Source: Candidatus Tharpella sp. (GTDB lineage: Bacteria; Desulfobacterota; Anaeroferrophillalia; Anaeroferrophillales; Tharpellaceae). Taken from it: a stretch of DNA of 36,815 nucleotides. The stretch spans positions 1 to 36,815 of the forward strand of contig JAGHAQ010000116.1 of assembly GCA_021161425.1 (NCBI GenBank). Direction: 5' to 3'. The notes under the pieces were generated by a model. It saw only the letters and a program-made list of their open reading frames with translations. It made no database searches and was not told the origin of the DNA. Numbering within the stretch: the first letter of the stretch is position 1; each line of letters begins with the position of its first letter. The position numbers and the translations under genes were made by a program. Shown here in pieces: positions 1 to 6,675 of the stretch.

Positions 1-1113
1 CCCGTGGCCTGGGTCACCTCCGGCGGGCCGGTGGAGATCTTGCAGGCACTTGGATTTTATGTCCTTTACCCCGAAAATCACGGTGCCCTCTGTGGCGTTC
101 GACGGGCCGTTGTCGACATCTCCAGCGAAGCTGAAAATGCCGGATATTCCATTGACATCTGCTCTTATGCCCGCACTGATATAGGTTCAGTGCTCTCCGG
201 CAAAACCCCGGTAGGGCGTCTACCCAAACCGGATTTACTACTCGCGTGTACCAATATCTGCCAAACCGTACTCCACTGGTACCGGGTATTGGCCCGGCAT
301 TTCAAAGTTCCGCTGATTTTAATCGATACCCCCTTTGTCTACACTAAAGCCTCCGACCACGCCTTGAAATATGTAAAAAAACAGTTGGAAAACTCGATCC
401 CCATTTGCGAACAGGTGGCCGGTCGCAGCCTTGATTTTCGCCGCCTAAAAGAGGTAATCCAATTAAGCAAGGATGCCTCTGAACTGTGGTTGGAAATCAT
501 CGACCGAGGTCGGCACCGTCCGGCACCCATTTCAGTCTTTGATCAGTTCATCCACATGGCCCCAATTGTTGAGATGCGGGGGAAAAAAGAGACCGTTGAC
601 TTTTACGCAGCCCTGCTCAAAGAGCTGGACGAGAATATCAGCAAAGGCATCGGTGCGGTGCGCAACGAACGTAAGCGCCTGTTGTGGGACAACCTGCCCA
701 TCTGGTACAGACTCCAATATCTGGCCGAAAATCTGGGCGAACACGGTATTTCAGTGGTAGCTTCAACTTATACCAACGCCTGGGGAGAGCTGGCGCCATT
801 GATGAACCAGGGAAAACCACTGGAGTCGATGGCCCAAACCTATATTCATCCAATTCTCAATCAGGGTACAAAATACAAACTCGACACCATGAAACGGATG
901 GTAGAGGAATTTCAACTGGATGGCGTCATTTTGCATTCGGATCGATCCTGCAAGCCTTATTCTATCGGCCAGGTTGACCAACGCAATAAACTCATTCAGG
1001 AATATGGAATTCCGGCTTTGCTCTTGGAGGCGGATCACAACGATCCCCGGGCTTACTCGGAAGAACAAGTGGCCTCGCGCCTGGCCTCGTTTGTCGAAAT
1101 GTTGGACAATTAA
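1..1113 (+). CDS. HgdB/BcrB-like 2-hydroxyacyl-CoA dehydratase family protein (5' end missing)
   Basis: Iron-sulfur protein of the 2-hydroxyacyl-CoA dehydratase / benzoyl-CoA reductase B-subunit family, cytoplasmic, expected to receive electrons from the ATP-dependent activator encoded next. The frame is open from base 1 and the first visible residues ([13 protein letters not shown]) match the family some way in from the N-terminus, so the true start lies upstream; the GTG at 4 is not a convincing start. Counting from that GTG, six cysteines are visible: C30 (HGALCG), C53 (ICSY), C82 and C86 (LACTNIC), C135 and one near 318 (DRSCKP). Several should ligate an FeS cluster. The stop is 23 bases before the activator gene. 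No alpha-type partner gene lies downstream; one could lie upstream outside the window. A single-subunit protein plus activator also fits the double-cubane-cluster (DCCP/YjiM) type. Family is sure, substrate is not. Confidence 0.85.
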   Translation, partial: PVAWVTSGGPVEILQALGFYVLYPENHGALCGVRRAVVDISSEAENAGYSIDICSYARTDIGSVLSGKTPVGRLPKPDLLLACTNICQTVLHWYRVLARHFKVPLILIDTPFVYTKASDHALKYVKKQLENSIPICEQVAGRSLDFRRLKEVIQLSKDASELWLEIIDRGRHRPAPISVFDQFIHMAPIVEMRGKKETVDFYAALLKELDENISKGIGAVRNERKRLLWDNLPIWYRLQYLAENLGEHGISVVASTYTNAWGELAPLMNQGKPLESMAQTYIHPILNQGTKYKLDTMKRMVEEFQLDGVILHSDRSCKPYSIGQVDQRNKLIQEYGIPALLLEADHNDPRAYSEEQVASRLASFVEMLDN

Positions 1114-1136
1114 AACTTGCATTGGAGACATATTTA

Positions 1137-1913
1137 ATGAAAATCGCGGCATTGGGAATTGATGTAGGTTCGACCACGGTGAAAATGGCGGCCGTAAATG
1201 CTGCAGGCGAAATGATCTGGCATCACCTGGAAGCGGTTGACCCTCGGGTGGAAAAACAGGTCGATTCTTTTCTGAATAAGTTGCAAAAAGAAGTCAACTC
1301 CCTGGAAGGCATCCCGCTGATTGCTACCGGATACGGCCGTAATCTGGTACACCAGGCGGTTAAAAAGGTCACCGAAATTACTTGTCACGCTAAAGGCGTC
1401 TATCATCAATTAGGTCACGGCGGTACGCTCGTAGATATTGGCGGGCAGGACAGTAAGGCTATTGTGATCGGAGCTCAAGGACAGGTGGTAGATTTTGCCA
1501 TGAATGACAAGTGTGCGGCAGGTACCGGCCGTTTTCTCGAGCATAGTGCCGCACGAATGCAGGTTCCCATAGATGAGATGGGCTCGGTTGCCCTCTCGGC
1601 GACGGAAGAAGTAGCCATCTCAAGTACTTGCACGGTGTTCGCCGAATCGGAAATCATCTCCATGATTGCCCACGGAGTTGCGGTGGAGCCCATTTTGATG
1701 GGACTGCACCGTTCACTGATCAGACGTGTGGTAGCCATGGTTCGCAGTATCGGGTTAGTGCCGCCTTTATTACTTTCCGGTGGAGTTGTTAAAAATCCCG
1801 CTATTCGCAAAGTGATTGAGGATGAAACCAAAGAACAAGTATTCCTCCCCGAACACCCTCAACTTATGGGTGCTTATGGGGCAGCACTATTCGCTTTAAA
1901 GATGGCGTCGTAA
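1137..1913 (+). CDS. ATP-dependent activator of HgdB-type FeS protein (HgdC/BadF/BadG family)
   Basis: ASKHA-fold ATPase that transfers single electrons at low potential to the HgdB-like partner, driven by ATP hydrolysis. 258 residues, the normal size for HgdC-type activators. Visible: phosphate-binding loop GIDVGSTTVKM near the N-terminus, second phosphate motif DIGGQDSKAI, and the two cysteines that bridge one [4Fe-4S] cluster across the homodimer (NDKCAAGTGRF and SSTCTVFAESE), then the adenosine-site LSGGVVKN. A TTG in frame at 1122 would add five residues, but GGAG at 1124-1127 lies 9 bases before the ATG at 1137, so that ATG is chosen. The last codons and the TAA stop lie inside the palindromic repeat that follows, so the C-terminal KMAS is repeat-derived. 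Activator role is well supported; the reaction it powers depends on the partner. Confidence 0.9.
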   Translation: MKIAALGIDVGSTTVKMAAVNAAGEMIWHHLEAVDPRVEKQVDSFLNKLQKEVNSLEGIPLIATGYGRNLVHQAVKKVTEITCHAKGVYHQLGHGGTLVDIGGQDSKAIVIGAQGQVVDFAMNDKCAAGTGRFLEHSAARMQVPIDEMGSVALSATEEVAISSTCTVFAESEIISMIAHGVAVEPILMGLHRSLIRRVVAMVRSIGLVPPLLLSGGVVKNPAIRKVIEDETKEQVFLPEHPQLMGAYGAALFALKMAS

Positions 1914-2027
1914 AAAGTCCGATCTCCTGCGTCGTTGTGATTTTTCAGACACTCGACATACTACATGTATAGTCTCGCGCCTGAAAAACCACTACTCCTT
2001 GGATATCGAAATTTTTACTTAGCCATC
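1901..2027. repeat. 127-bp imperfect palindrome, REP/MITE-like
   Basis: The left arm (GATGGCGTCGTAAAAAGTCC...) and the right arm (read on the other strand GATGGCTAAGTAAAAATTTC...) begin with the same GATGGC and stay similar for about 35 bases. Inside, GTGATTTTTCAG pairs with CTGAAAAACCAC, and the centre ACATGT lies at about 1964-1969. The element starts inside the activator gene and supplies its stop codon. No reading frame in it looks coding. No second clear copy was found in this window. It could be a non-autonomous mobile repeat or a long transcribed hairpin ending the first two-gene unit. Confidence 0.7.
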
Positions 2028-2090
2028 CCATGATTTTTACATATGCATCAACTGTAACGCAATAATGATGATTGAGTAGAGTATCAGGGT

Positions 2091-3602
2091 TTGGATGAGC
2101 GGAGTTTAGAGATCATGGCCGCAGCTCTGGGCAAGCGGCTGCCCGGGACCTTCATCACCAAGGTTCACCAGATGACCCCTTACCATCTGCTCTTACGCCT
2201 GCGCGGGGGCGGTCATAGTGGAGAACTGCGCTTAATGATCTCGGTTGCCCCGATGGAGCCCGGCCTTCACGTAACCAGCCGGCGATATCTCAACCCACCC
2301 CGCCCTTTACGCTTTTGCGCCTATCTTCGCCACCACTTACAAGGTGCAAGAATTACGGCGATTGAGAAGATAGATGACGATCGTATTGTGATAATCAAAG
2401 CAACGCGCCGGGATGAGGAAAAACAGCTGATCATTGAGCTTACCGGCAAGCGCAGCAATGCAATTTTATGTCAGGGAACCAATATGCAGATTGGTGCCCG
2501 ATTGTTCGAGTCACCGGCTGACCAGCGGCTTAAACCAGGCACTGAGTATCGCCAGCCGGAAGCCGCAGGAACTGTTGCTGCGAAAAACTCTTATTCTCTA
2601 CTGACCGAAATCATCGGTCAAGAACAAGTGGCAGCTCTGTCAGACGAAGAGTTGCTGCAACGCTACGACGATTGGTTTTTCCCTTGCTATCAGAATCATT
2701 ACGGTAGCCGGGAGATTAAACGCCTGGGAAAAACCTTGCGACAACATCGACGACGCTTGCAAAAAAGAAGAAAACGTCTTATTGAAGAAAGTAACGAGAA
2801 AGAGAGTCACATAAATGACAGCCATCTTGGCGATCTCCTTAAAGGAGTCCTCCCTCAGGTTAAAAGGGGAGCTAAATCGATAAAAGTGACCAACTACTGG
2901 TCGCCAGCTTTAGAAGAGGTGGAGATCATCCTGAATCCGGCTTTGGGCCCACTGACCAACCTCGAAAAATTCTATAAAAATGCCAAAAGAGCTAAGCGCG
3001 GCCTGAAGTTGATTGAGAAACGCCTGACCGAGACCCGTCGTGAGGAAGATTATACCGAAGAACTTCTCTTCCAATTCAAAGAGTTAAAAAACAACCGGGA
3101 GCAAAAGGCTTCAGATGAAGAGCAGGAGCTCCTTGAACTGGCGTCTGATCTGGCAGAGAGAAAGAGCCGACATCAAGCCCCCGAGAAGAGCCGGAAACGA
3201 AAAGAAAGAGGCTTAAAAACCGATAACCCGCGTCATCAGGGGGTGGAACGTAAAACCGGGGTTGACGGCGGTATCATCTATATCGGTCGTAATGCCTTGG
3301 GTAATGAAAATATCTACCGACGCTTAAGTGCCCCCGACGACCTCTGGTTTCACACCCGTAACCGGCCCGGTGCCCACATTCTTTTGAAACCGGCACCGGG
3401 CTCAATAAACAGTGAAAAAGAGCAGCTCCAGGCCGCCGTCCTGGCCGCTACCAACTCCCGAGCCAAAGATGAAAGCCAAGTCGAGGTGACCATGATTCAA
3501 GTAAAACACCTACGTAAACCTAAAGGCGGCCGCCCCGGTCAGGTTTTGCTGGCCGGGCCCCAACAAACCCTGACGGTCAACCCAACGCTTGCCGGAGAAT
3601 AG
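2091..3602 (+). CDS. NFACT family protein (Rqc2/FbpA-like)
   Basis: NFACT proteins bind tRNA and stalled large ribosomal subunits; bacterial members such as RqcH add C-terminal alanine tails during ribosome quality control. The N-terminal NFACT-N region is visible (LDERSLEIMAAALGKRL, then LLLRLRGGG), followed by a basic helical/coiled-coil middle (about residues 190-370, rich in K, R and E) and the NFACT-R domain near the C-terminus (GGIIYIGRNALGNENIYRR, DDLWFHTRNRPGAHILLK). At 503 residues it is somewhat shorter than the usual 550-580. The start is uncertain: TTG at 2091 keeps the conserved N-terminus and an in-frame stop lies at 2073; ATG at 2115 would cut the first eight residues. It sits alone between the palindrome and glcD. 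Whether it elongates tails or is only a ribosome-binding relative cannot be told. Confidence 0.85.
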   Translation: MDERSLEIMAAALGKRLPGTFITKVHQMTPYHLLLRLRGGGHSGELRLMISVAPMEPGLHVTSRRYLNPPRPLRFCAYLRHHLQGARITAIEKIDDDRIVIIKATRRDEEKQLIIELTGKRSNAILCQGTNMQIGARLFESPADQRLKPGTEYRQPEAAGTVAAKNSYSLLTEIIGQEQVAALSDEELLQRYDDWFFPCYQNHYGSREIKRLGKTLRQHRRRLQKRRKRLIEESNEKESHINDSHLGDLLKGVLPQVKRGAKSIKVTNYWSPALEEVEIILNPALGPLTNLEKFYKNAKRAKRGLKLIEKRLTETRREEDYTEELLFQFKELKNNREQKASDEEQELLELASDLAERKSRHQAPEKSRKRKERGLKTDNPRHQGVERKTGVDGGIIYIGRNALGNENIYRRLSAPDDLWFHTRNRPGAHILLKPAPGSINSEKEQLQAAVLAATNSRAKDESQVEVTMIQVKHLRKPKGGRPGQVLLAGPQQTLTVNPTLAGE

Positions 3603-3608
3603 AAGATC

Positions 3609-5021
3609 ATGACTGGACCCGTCAACCCGATTCGCAACCAATTTATTGAAGAGCTGAAACAATCTGGTTTTACTGATAAACAGATTGTGGTCGCTGATGA
3701 ATCACGGGCCTGTTACGGCTATGATGCAACCCGTCAAAGCGCCGACCCGATGCTGGTACTGCTGCCCGAAAATGGCCTCCAGGTCGAAACCGCCCTGCAA
3801 CTGGCTGCAAAAAGAAAGCTTAAAATCTTCCCCCGTGGTGCCGCCAGCGGCATGTCGGGCGGTTCCATCCCGAGCAGCGACGGCATCATCCTCTCTCTGA
3901 CCCGAATGAAACAAATTCTCGAAATCGACCAGGAAAATATGATCGCTACGGTTGAACCGGGAGTCATAACCGGTGAACTCCAGGAGGAAGTCGGCCGCCT
4001 GGGCCTCTTCTACCCACCCGACCCCGCCAGCCTTGCCTTTTCGACTATCGGCGGCAATGTCGCTGAGAATGCCGGCGGCCCGCGGGCCGTCAAGTATGGA
4101 GTTACTGCCGATTATGTCATGGGCCTGGAAGCGGTTCTTGTCAATGGTGAAACGATCAGAAGCGGCAACAAATGTGTCAAATCAGTCTCCGGTTATGACC
4201 TCACTTCACTGCTGGTCGGCTCGGAAGGAACCCTGGCAGTTATCACTAAAATCCTTTTGAAACTGTTACCAGCACCCGAAACTGTCAAGACCAGTCTCCT
4301 GGCTTTCCCCTCAATGACAGCTGCCGCCCACGCCATCAACGCCATGTTTAAGAACCAGATCGAACCCTCAACGATTGAATTTTTAGATCACCACTCAATC
4401 AACGCAGTACGTGACGGATTGCCTTTCTCTCTGCCCGAAGAAGCGGATACGGTACTCCTGGTTGAAATCGATGGCACGGCCACCGGTGTTCTCTCCCAGA
4501 GTCAAAAACTTAAAGAACTTTTCAAAGATGATGCACTGCTCTTAATAGAGGCCCAAAATGAAAGTGAAAGGGAGCAGCTTTGGATCGCCCGGCGCCGTCT
4601 TTCACCGGCCATTGCCAACCTTGCCCCCCACAAGATCAATGAAGATATCGCGGTACCCCGATCCGCAATTCCTGAAGTTATCGCCCGCCTCGAAAACTTG
4701 TCGGAAAAGATCGCCCTGCCGATCGTTTGTTTCGGTCATGCCGGTGACGGCAACATTCATGTTAATGTCATGCTCGACAAAGATGATCCGGATCAAGCCC
4801 GGCGAGGTCACCAGGCTATTGATGAAATCTTTGCCGTCACCCTTGAACTGGGCGGCACCCTTTCAGGTGAACACGGTATCGGCAACACAAAATCAGCATA
4901 TCTCGACAAAGAGTGGAACCCGGCCACCATTGCCACCATGCGAGCCATAAAACGAGCTTTCGACCCCGACAATCGACTCAACCCCGGCAAAATTTTTCAA
5001 CAACTAGAAAGATACCTATGA
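3609..5021 (+). CDS. glcD: FAD-binding 2-hydroxyacid (glycolate/D-lactate) oxidase subunit GlcD
   Basis: Flavoprotein subunit that oxidises a 2-hydroxyacid and passes electrons to the FeS subunit GlcF encoded two genes on. 470 residues, typical for GlcD. Visible: the FAD pyrophosphate loop PRGAASGMSGG, the PCMH-type region with FSTIGGNVAENAGGPRAVKYG, and the C-terminal oxidase motifs CFGHAGDGNIHVNV and SGEHGIGNTK. It follows the NFACT gene by six bases with no good Shine-Dalgarno. Its TGA overlaps the ATG of the receiver gene (ATGA), so the two are probably translationally coupled. Glycolate and D-lactate enzymes of this family cannot be separated by eye; lactate is the commoner substrate in anaerobic relatives, which is an inference from lineage. 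Confidence 0.88.
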   Translation: MTGPVNPIRNQFIEELKQSGFTDKQIVVADESRACYGYDATRQSADPMLVLLPENGLQVETALQLAAKRKLKIFPRGAASGMSGGSIPSSDGIILSLTRMKQILEIDQENMIATVEPGVITGELQEEVGRLGLFYPPDPASLAFSTIGGNVAENAGGPRAVKYGVTADYVMGLEAVLVNGETIRSGNKCVKSVSGYDLTSLLVGSEGTLAVITKILLKLLPAPETVKTSLLAFPSMTAAAHAINAMFKNQIEPSTIEFLDHHSINAVRDGLPFSLPEEADTVLLVEIDGTATGVLSQSQKLKELFKDDALLLIEAQNESEREQLWIARRRLSPAIANLAPHKINEDIAVPRSAIPEVIARLENLSEKIALPIVCFGHAGDGNIHVNVMLDKDDPDQARRGHQAIDEIFAVTLELGGTLSGEHGIGNTKSAYLDKEWNPATIATMRAIKRAFDPDNRLNPGKIFQQLERYL

Positions 5022-5437
5022 CCACCGACCTATATAAAGATAAAACCATCCTGATCGTCGACGACAACAAACTGATACGCAAACTTATCAGTAAATATCT
5101 TGATGATATGGGTTTCGGAGAGGTGTTTTTCGCCGTCAATGCGACCGATGCATTGAGTTTTCTTAGACAAAACAGAATTGACCTCTTACTGACCGATATC
5201 CACATGCCCATCGTCAGCGGCCTGACCCTGCTCAAAACCATTCGCAACACGGCCTCTTTCAAACAGCTTCCAGTCCTCGTTATCTCATCAGAAAACGGAC
5301 TCGAATATGTCAAAACCGCCTTGACCCTGGGGATCAACGGCTACCTTATCAAACCCATCCAACAAGCTGATCTGCAGAAAAAAATTGAGGCTGTTTTTAA
5401 GGCAACAAAAGAGTCTGCACAGGAACAACAACAATGA
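5018..5437 (+). CDS. Single-domain response regulator (CheY-like receiver) between glcD and glcF
   Basis: Stand-alone receiver domain, 139 residues, with no DNA-binding or enzymatic output domain. Phosphorylation-site residues are all present: acidic pair D15/D16 (ILIVDDN), phosphoacceptor D60 (LLTDIHMP), S90 or S91 (VISSEN) and K112 (LIKPI). The ATG at 5018 overlaps the glcD stop (ATGA) and the TGA at 5435-5437 overlaps the glcF ATG at 5434, so it is embedded between two subunits of one enzyme with coupling on both sides. The longer frame from 4913 only reads through glcD in another frame and was not used. A likely phosphodonor is the hybrid kinase encoded directly after glcF. It may be an Hpt-fed relay output or a protein-protein regulator of the oxidase; no target is visible. 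Confidence 0.9.
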   Translation: MTTDLYKDKTILIVDDNKLIRKLISKYLDDMGFGEVFFAVNATDALSFLRQNRIDLLLTDIHMPIVSGLTLLKTIRNTASFKQLPVLVISSENGLEYVKTALTLGINGYLIKPIQQADLQKKIEAVFKATKESAQEQQQ

Positions 5438-6675
5438 CAACTTCCCCCTGGCAACAGGAGCTTAAAAAATGCGTTAAATGCGGCGCCTGCATGGCGGTCT
5501 GTCCGATCTATCGACAGACCGGACGTGAAGAGATGGTCGCCCGCGGCAAACTTAACCTGATTGAAAGGCTCAACGATAAAAATGAGCTACCACCCGGTTG
5601 GATCGAGGCGGTAGACCTCTGCCTGCTCTGCTGCTCCTGCGAGGAGAACTGCCCCAAAGGGGTTAAAATCACCGAGATCATCGCTGATGCCCGATACCGT
5701 CAGACCGAGCAGTTAGGTCTAAACCCGATCAAAAAGAGCGCCTTTTCCCTGTTAAAGAACCGTTTTCTCTCCCTGCCGAGATTTCTCAAGGCAGGTTCCT
5801 TTTTGCAGTGGCTTCTGTGGCGCCGACTGCCGCGCCACAGCGGTCTGGTTCGTCGGCTGCCATTGCCCGGACTTGATGATAAAACTGTGATTCCAGCTCT
5901 GCCCCAAAAACACCTTGACGACTATTTGAAAAAACGACAAACACCAACGTCTAACCTGAAGCCAGTTATCTATTTTCCCGGCTGTGCAACCCGTTATCTT
6001 TATCCCCAAATGGGGCTTGATCTGCTCTATGTCCTTGAACTTCTCGGCTTTCAAGGAGTTGTGCCTAAAGAGCTTAACTGCTGCGGCATGGTGACCTGGG
6101 GAGCCGGCGATCAGAAATCAAATCAAGAGCTGAAACAACGCAACCTCGAGGTCTTCCGGAAACACTCAGATATCAAGGAGATCGTAACCGGGTGCGCCTC
6201 TTGCGGCCACGCCCTGAAAGAGTATGAAGATCTCCCCCAAGAGTGTGAGATCTTAGACATCAGCGAATTCCTCTTTCGCCACCGGGAAAAGCTGGAAGAG
6301 CTGGTAGGAACCGATAAACTTGAAAAAAAGATCACCTATCACGACCCTTGCCATCTGCGCAAAGGGCAGGGTATTACAAGTCAGCCGCGCTGGCTGCTTA
6401 AATTGATCGCTGGAGAAAATTTTATCGAAATGAGGCATCCTGAACGTTGCTGTGGTGCCGCCGGCACCTTTGGCCTCTCCCACAAGGAGATCTCCCGGGA
6501 GATCCTGGCGGAAAAAGCTCACGACACCGATGCCACCGGGGCTGAAATTGTCACCAGCGGCTGCCCCGGTTGTCTTCTGCAACTGACTGAAGGAGCGGTG
6601 GTCGCCGATAGCAAATGGCAAGCCGAGCATCCAATAAGCCTGCTGGCTGATCTCTTGAGGAAAGGCGTAAGGTAA
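5434..6675 (+). CDS. glcF: Iron-sulfur subunit of 2-hydroxyacid oxidase, GlcF-like
   Basis: Electron-transfer subunit partner of GlcD, 413 residues. Two N-terminal ferredoxin-type [4Fe-4S] motifs are visible: C13-x2-C16-x2-C19-x3-C23 (CVKCGACMAVCP) and CLLCCSCEENCPKG. Two CCG (DUF3400-type) domains follow: one with YFPGCATRYLYP and ELNCCGM, the second with YHDPCHLRKGQG and ERCCGAAGTFG, each expected to bind a further cofactor as in heterodisulfide reductase D and GlcF. There is no membrane helix, so docking to the quinone pool must go through another protein or be peripheral. Starts by ATGA overlap with the receiver gene; its TAA shares one base with the ATG of the kinase gene (TAATG). Four genes glcD-receiver-glcF-kinase therefore form one tight transcription unit. 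Confidence 0.88.
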   Translation: MTTSPWQQELKKCVKCGACMAVCPIYRQTGREEMVARGKLNLIERLNDKNELPPGWIEAVDLCLLCCSCEENCPKGVKITEIIADARYRQTEQLGLNPIKKSAFSLLKNRFLSLPRFLKAGSFLQWLLWRRLPRHSGLVRRLPLPGLDDKTVIPALPQKHLDDYLKKRQTPTSNLKPVIYFPGCATRYLYPQMGLDLLYVLELLGFQGVVPKELNCCGMVTWGAGDQKSNQELKQRNLEVFRKHSDIKEIVTGCASCGHALKEYEDLPQECEILDISEFLFRHREKLEELVGTDKLEKKITYHDPCHLRKGQGITSQPRWLLKLIAGENFIEMRHPERCCGAAGTFGLSHKEISREILAEKAHDTDATGAEIVTSGCPGCLLQLTEGAVVADSKWQAEHPISLLADLLRKGVR

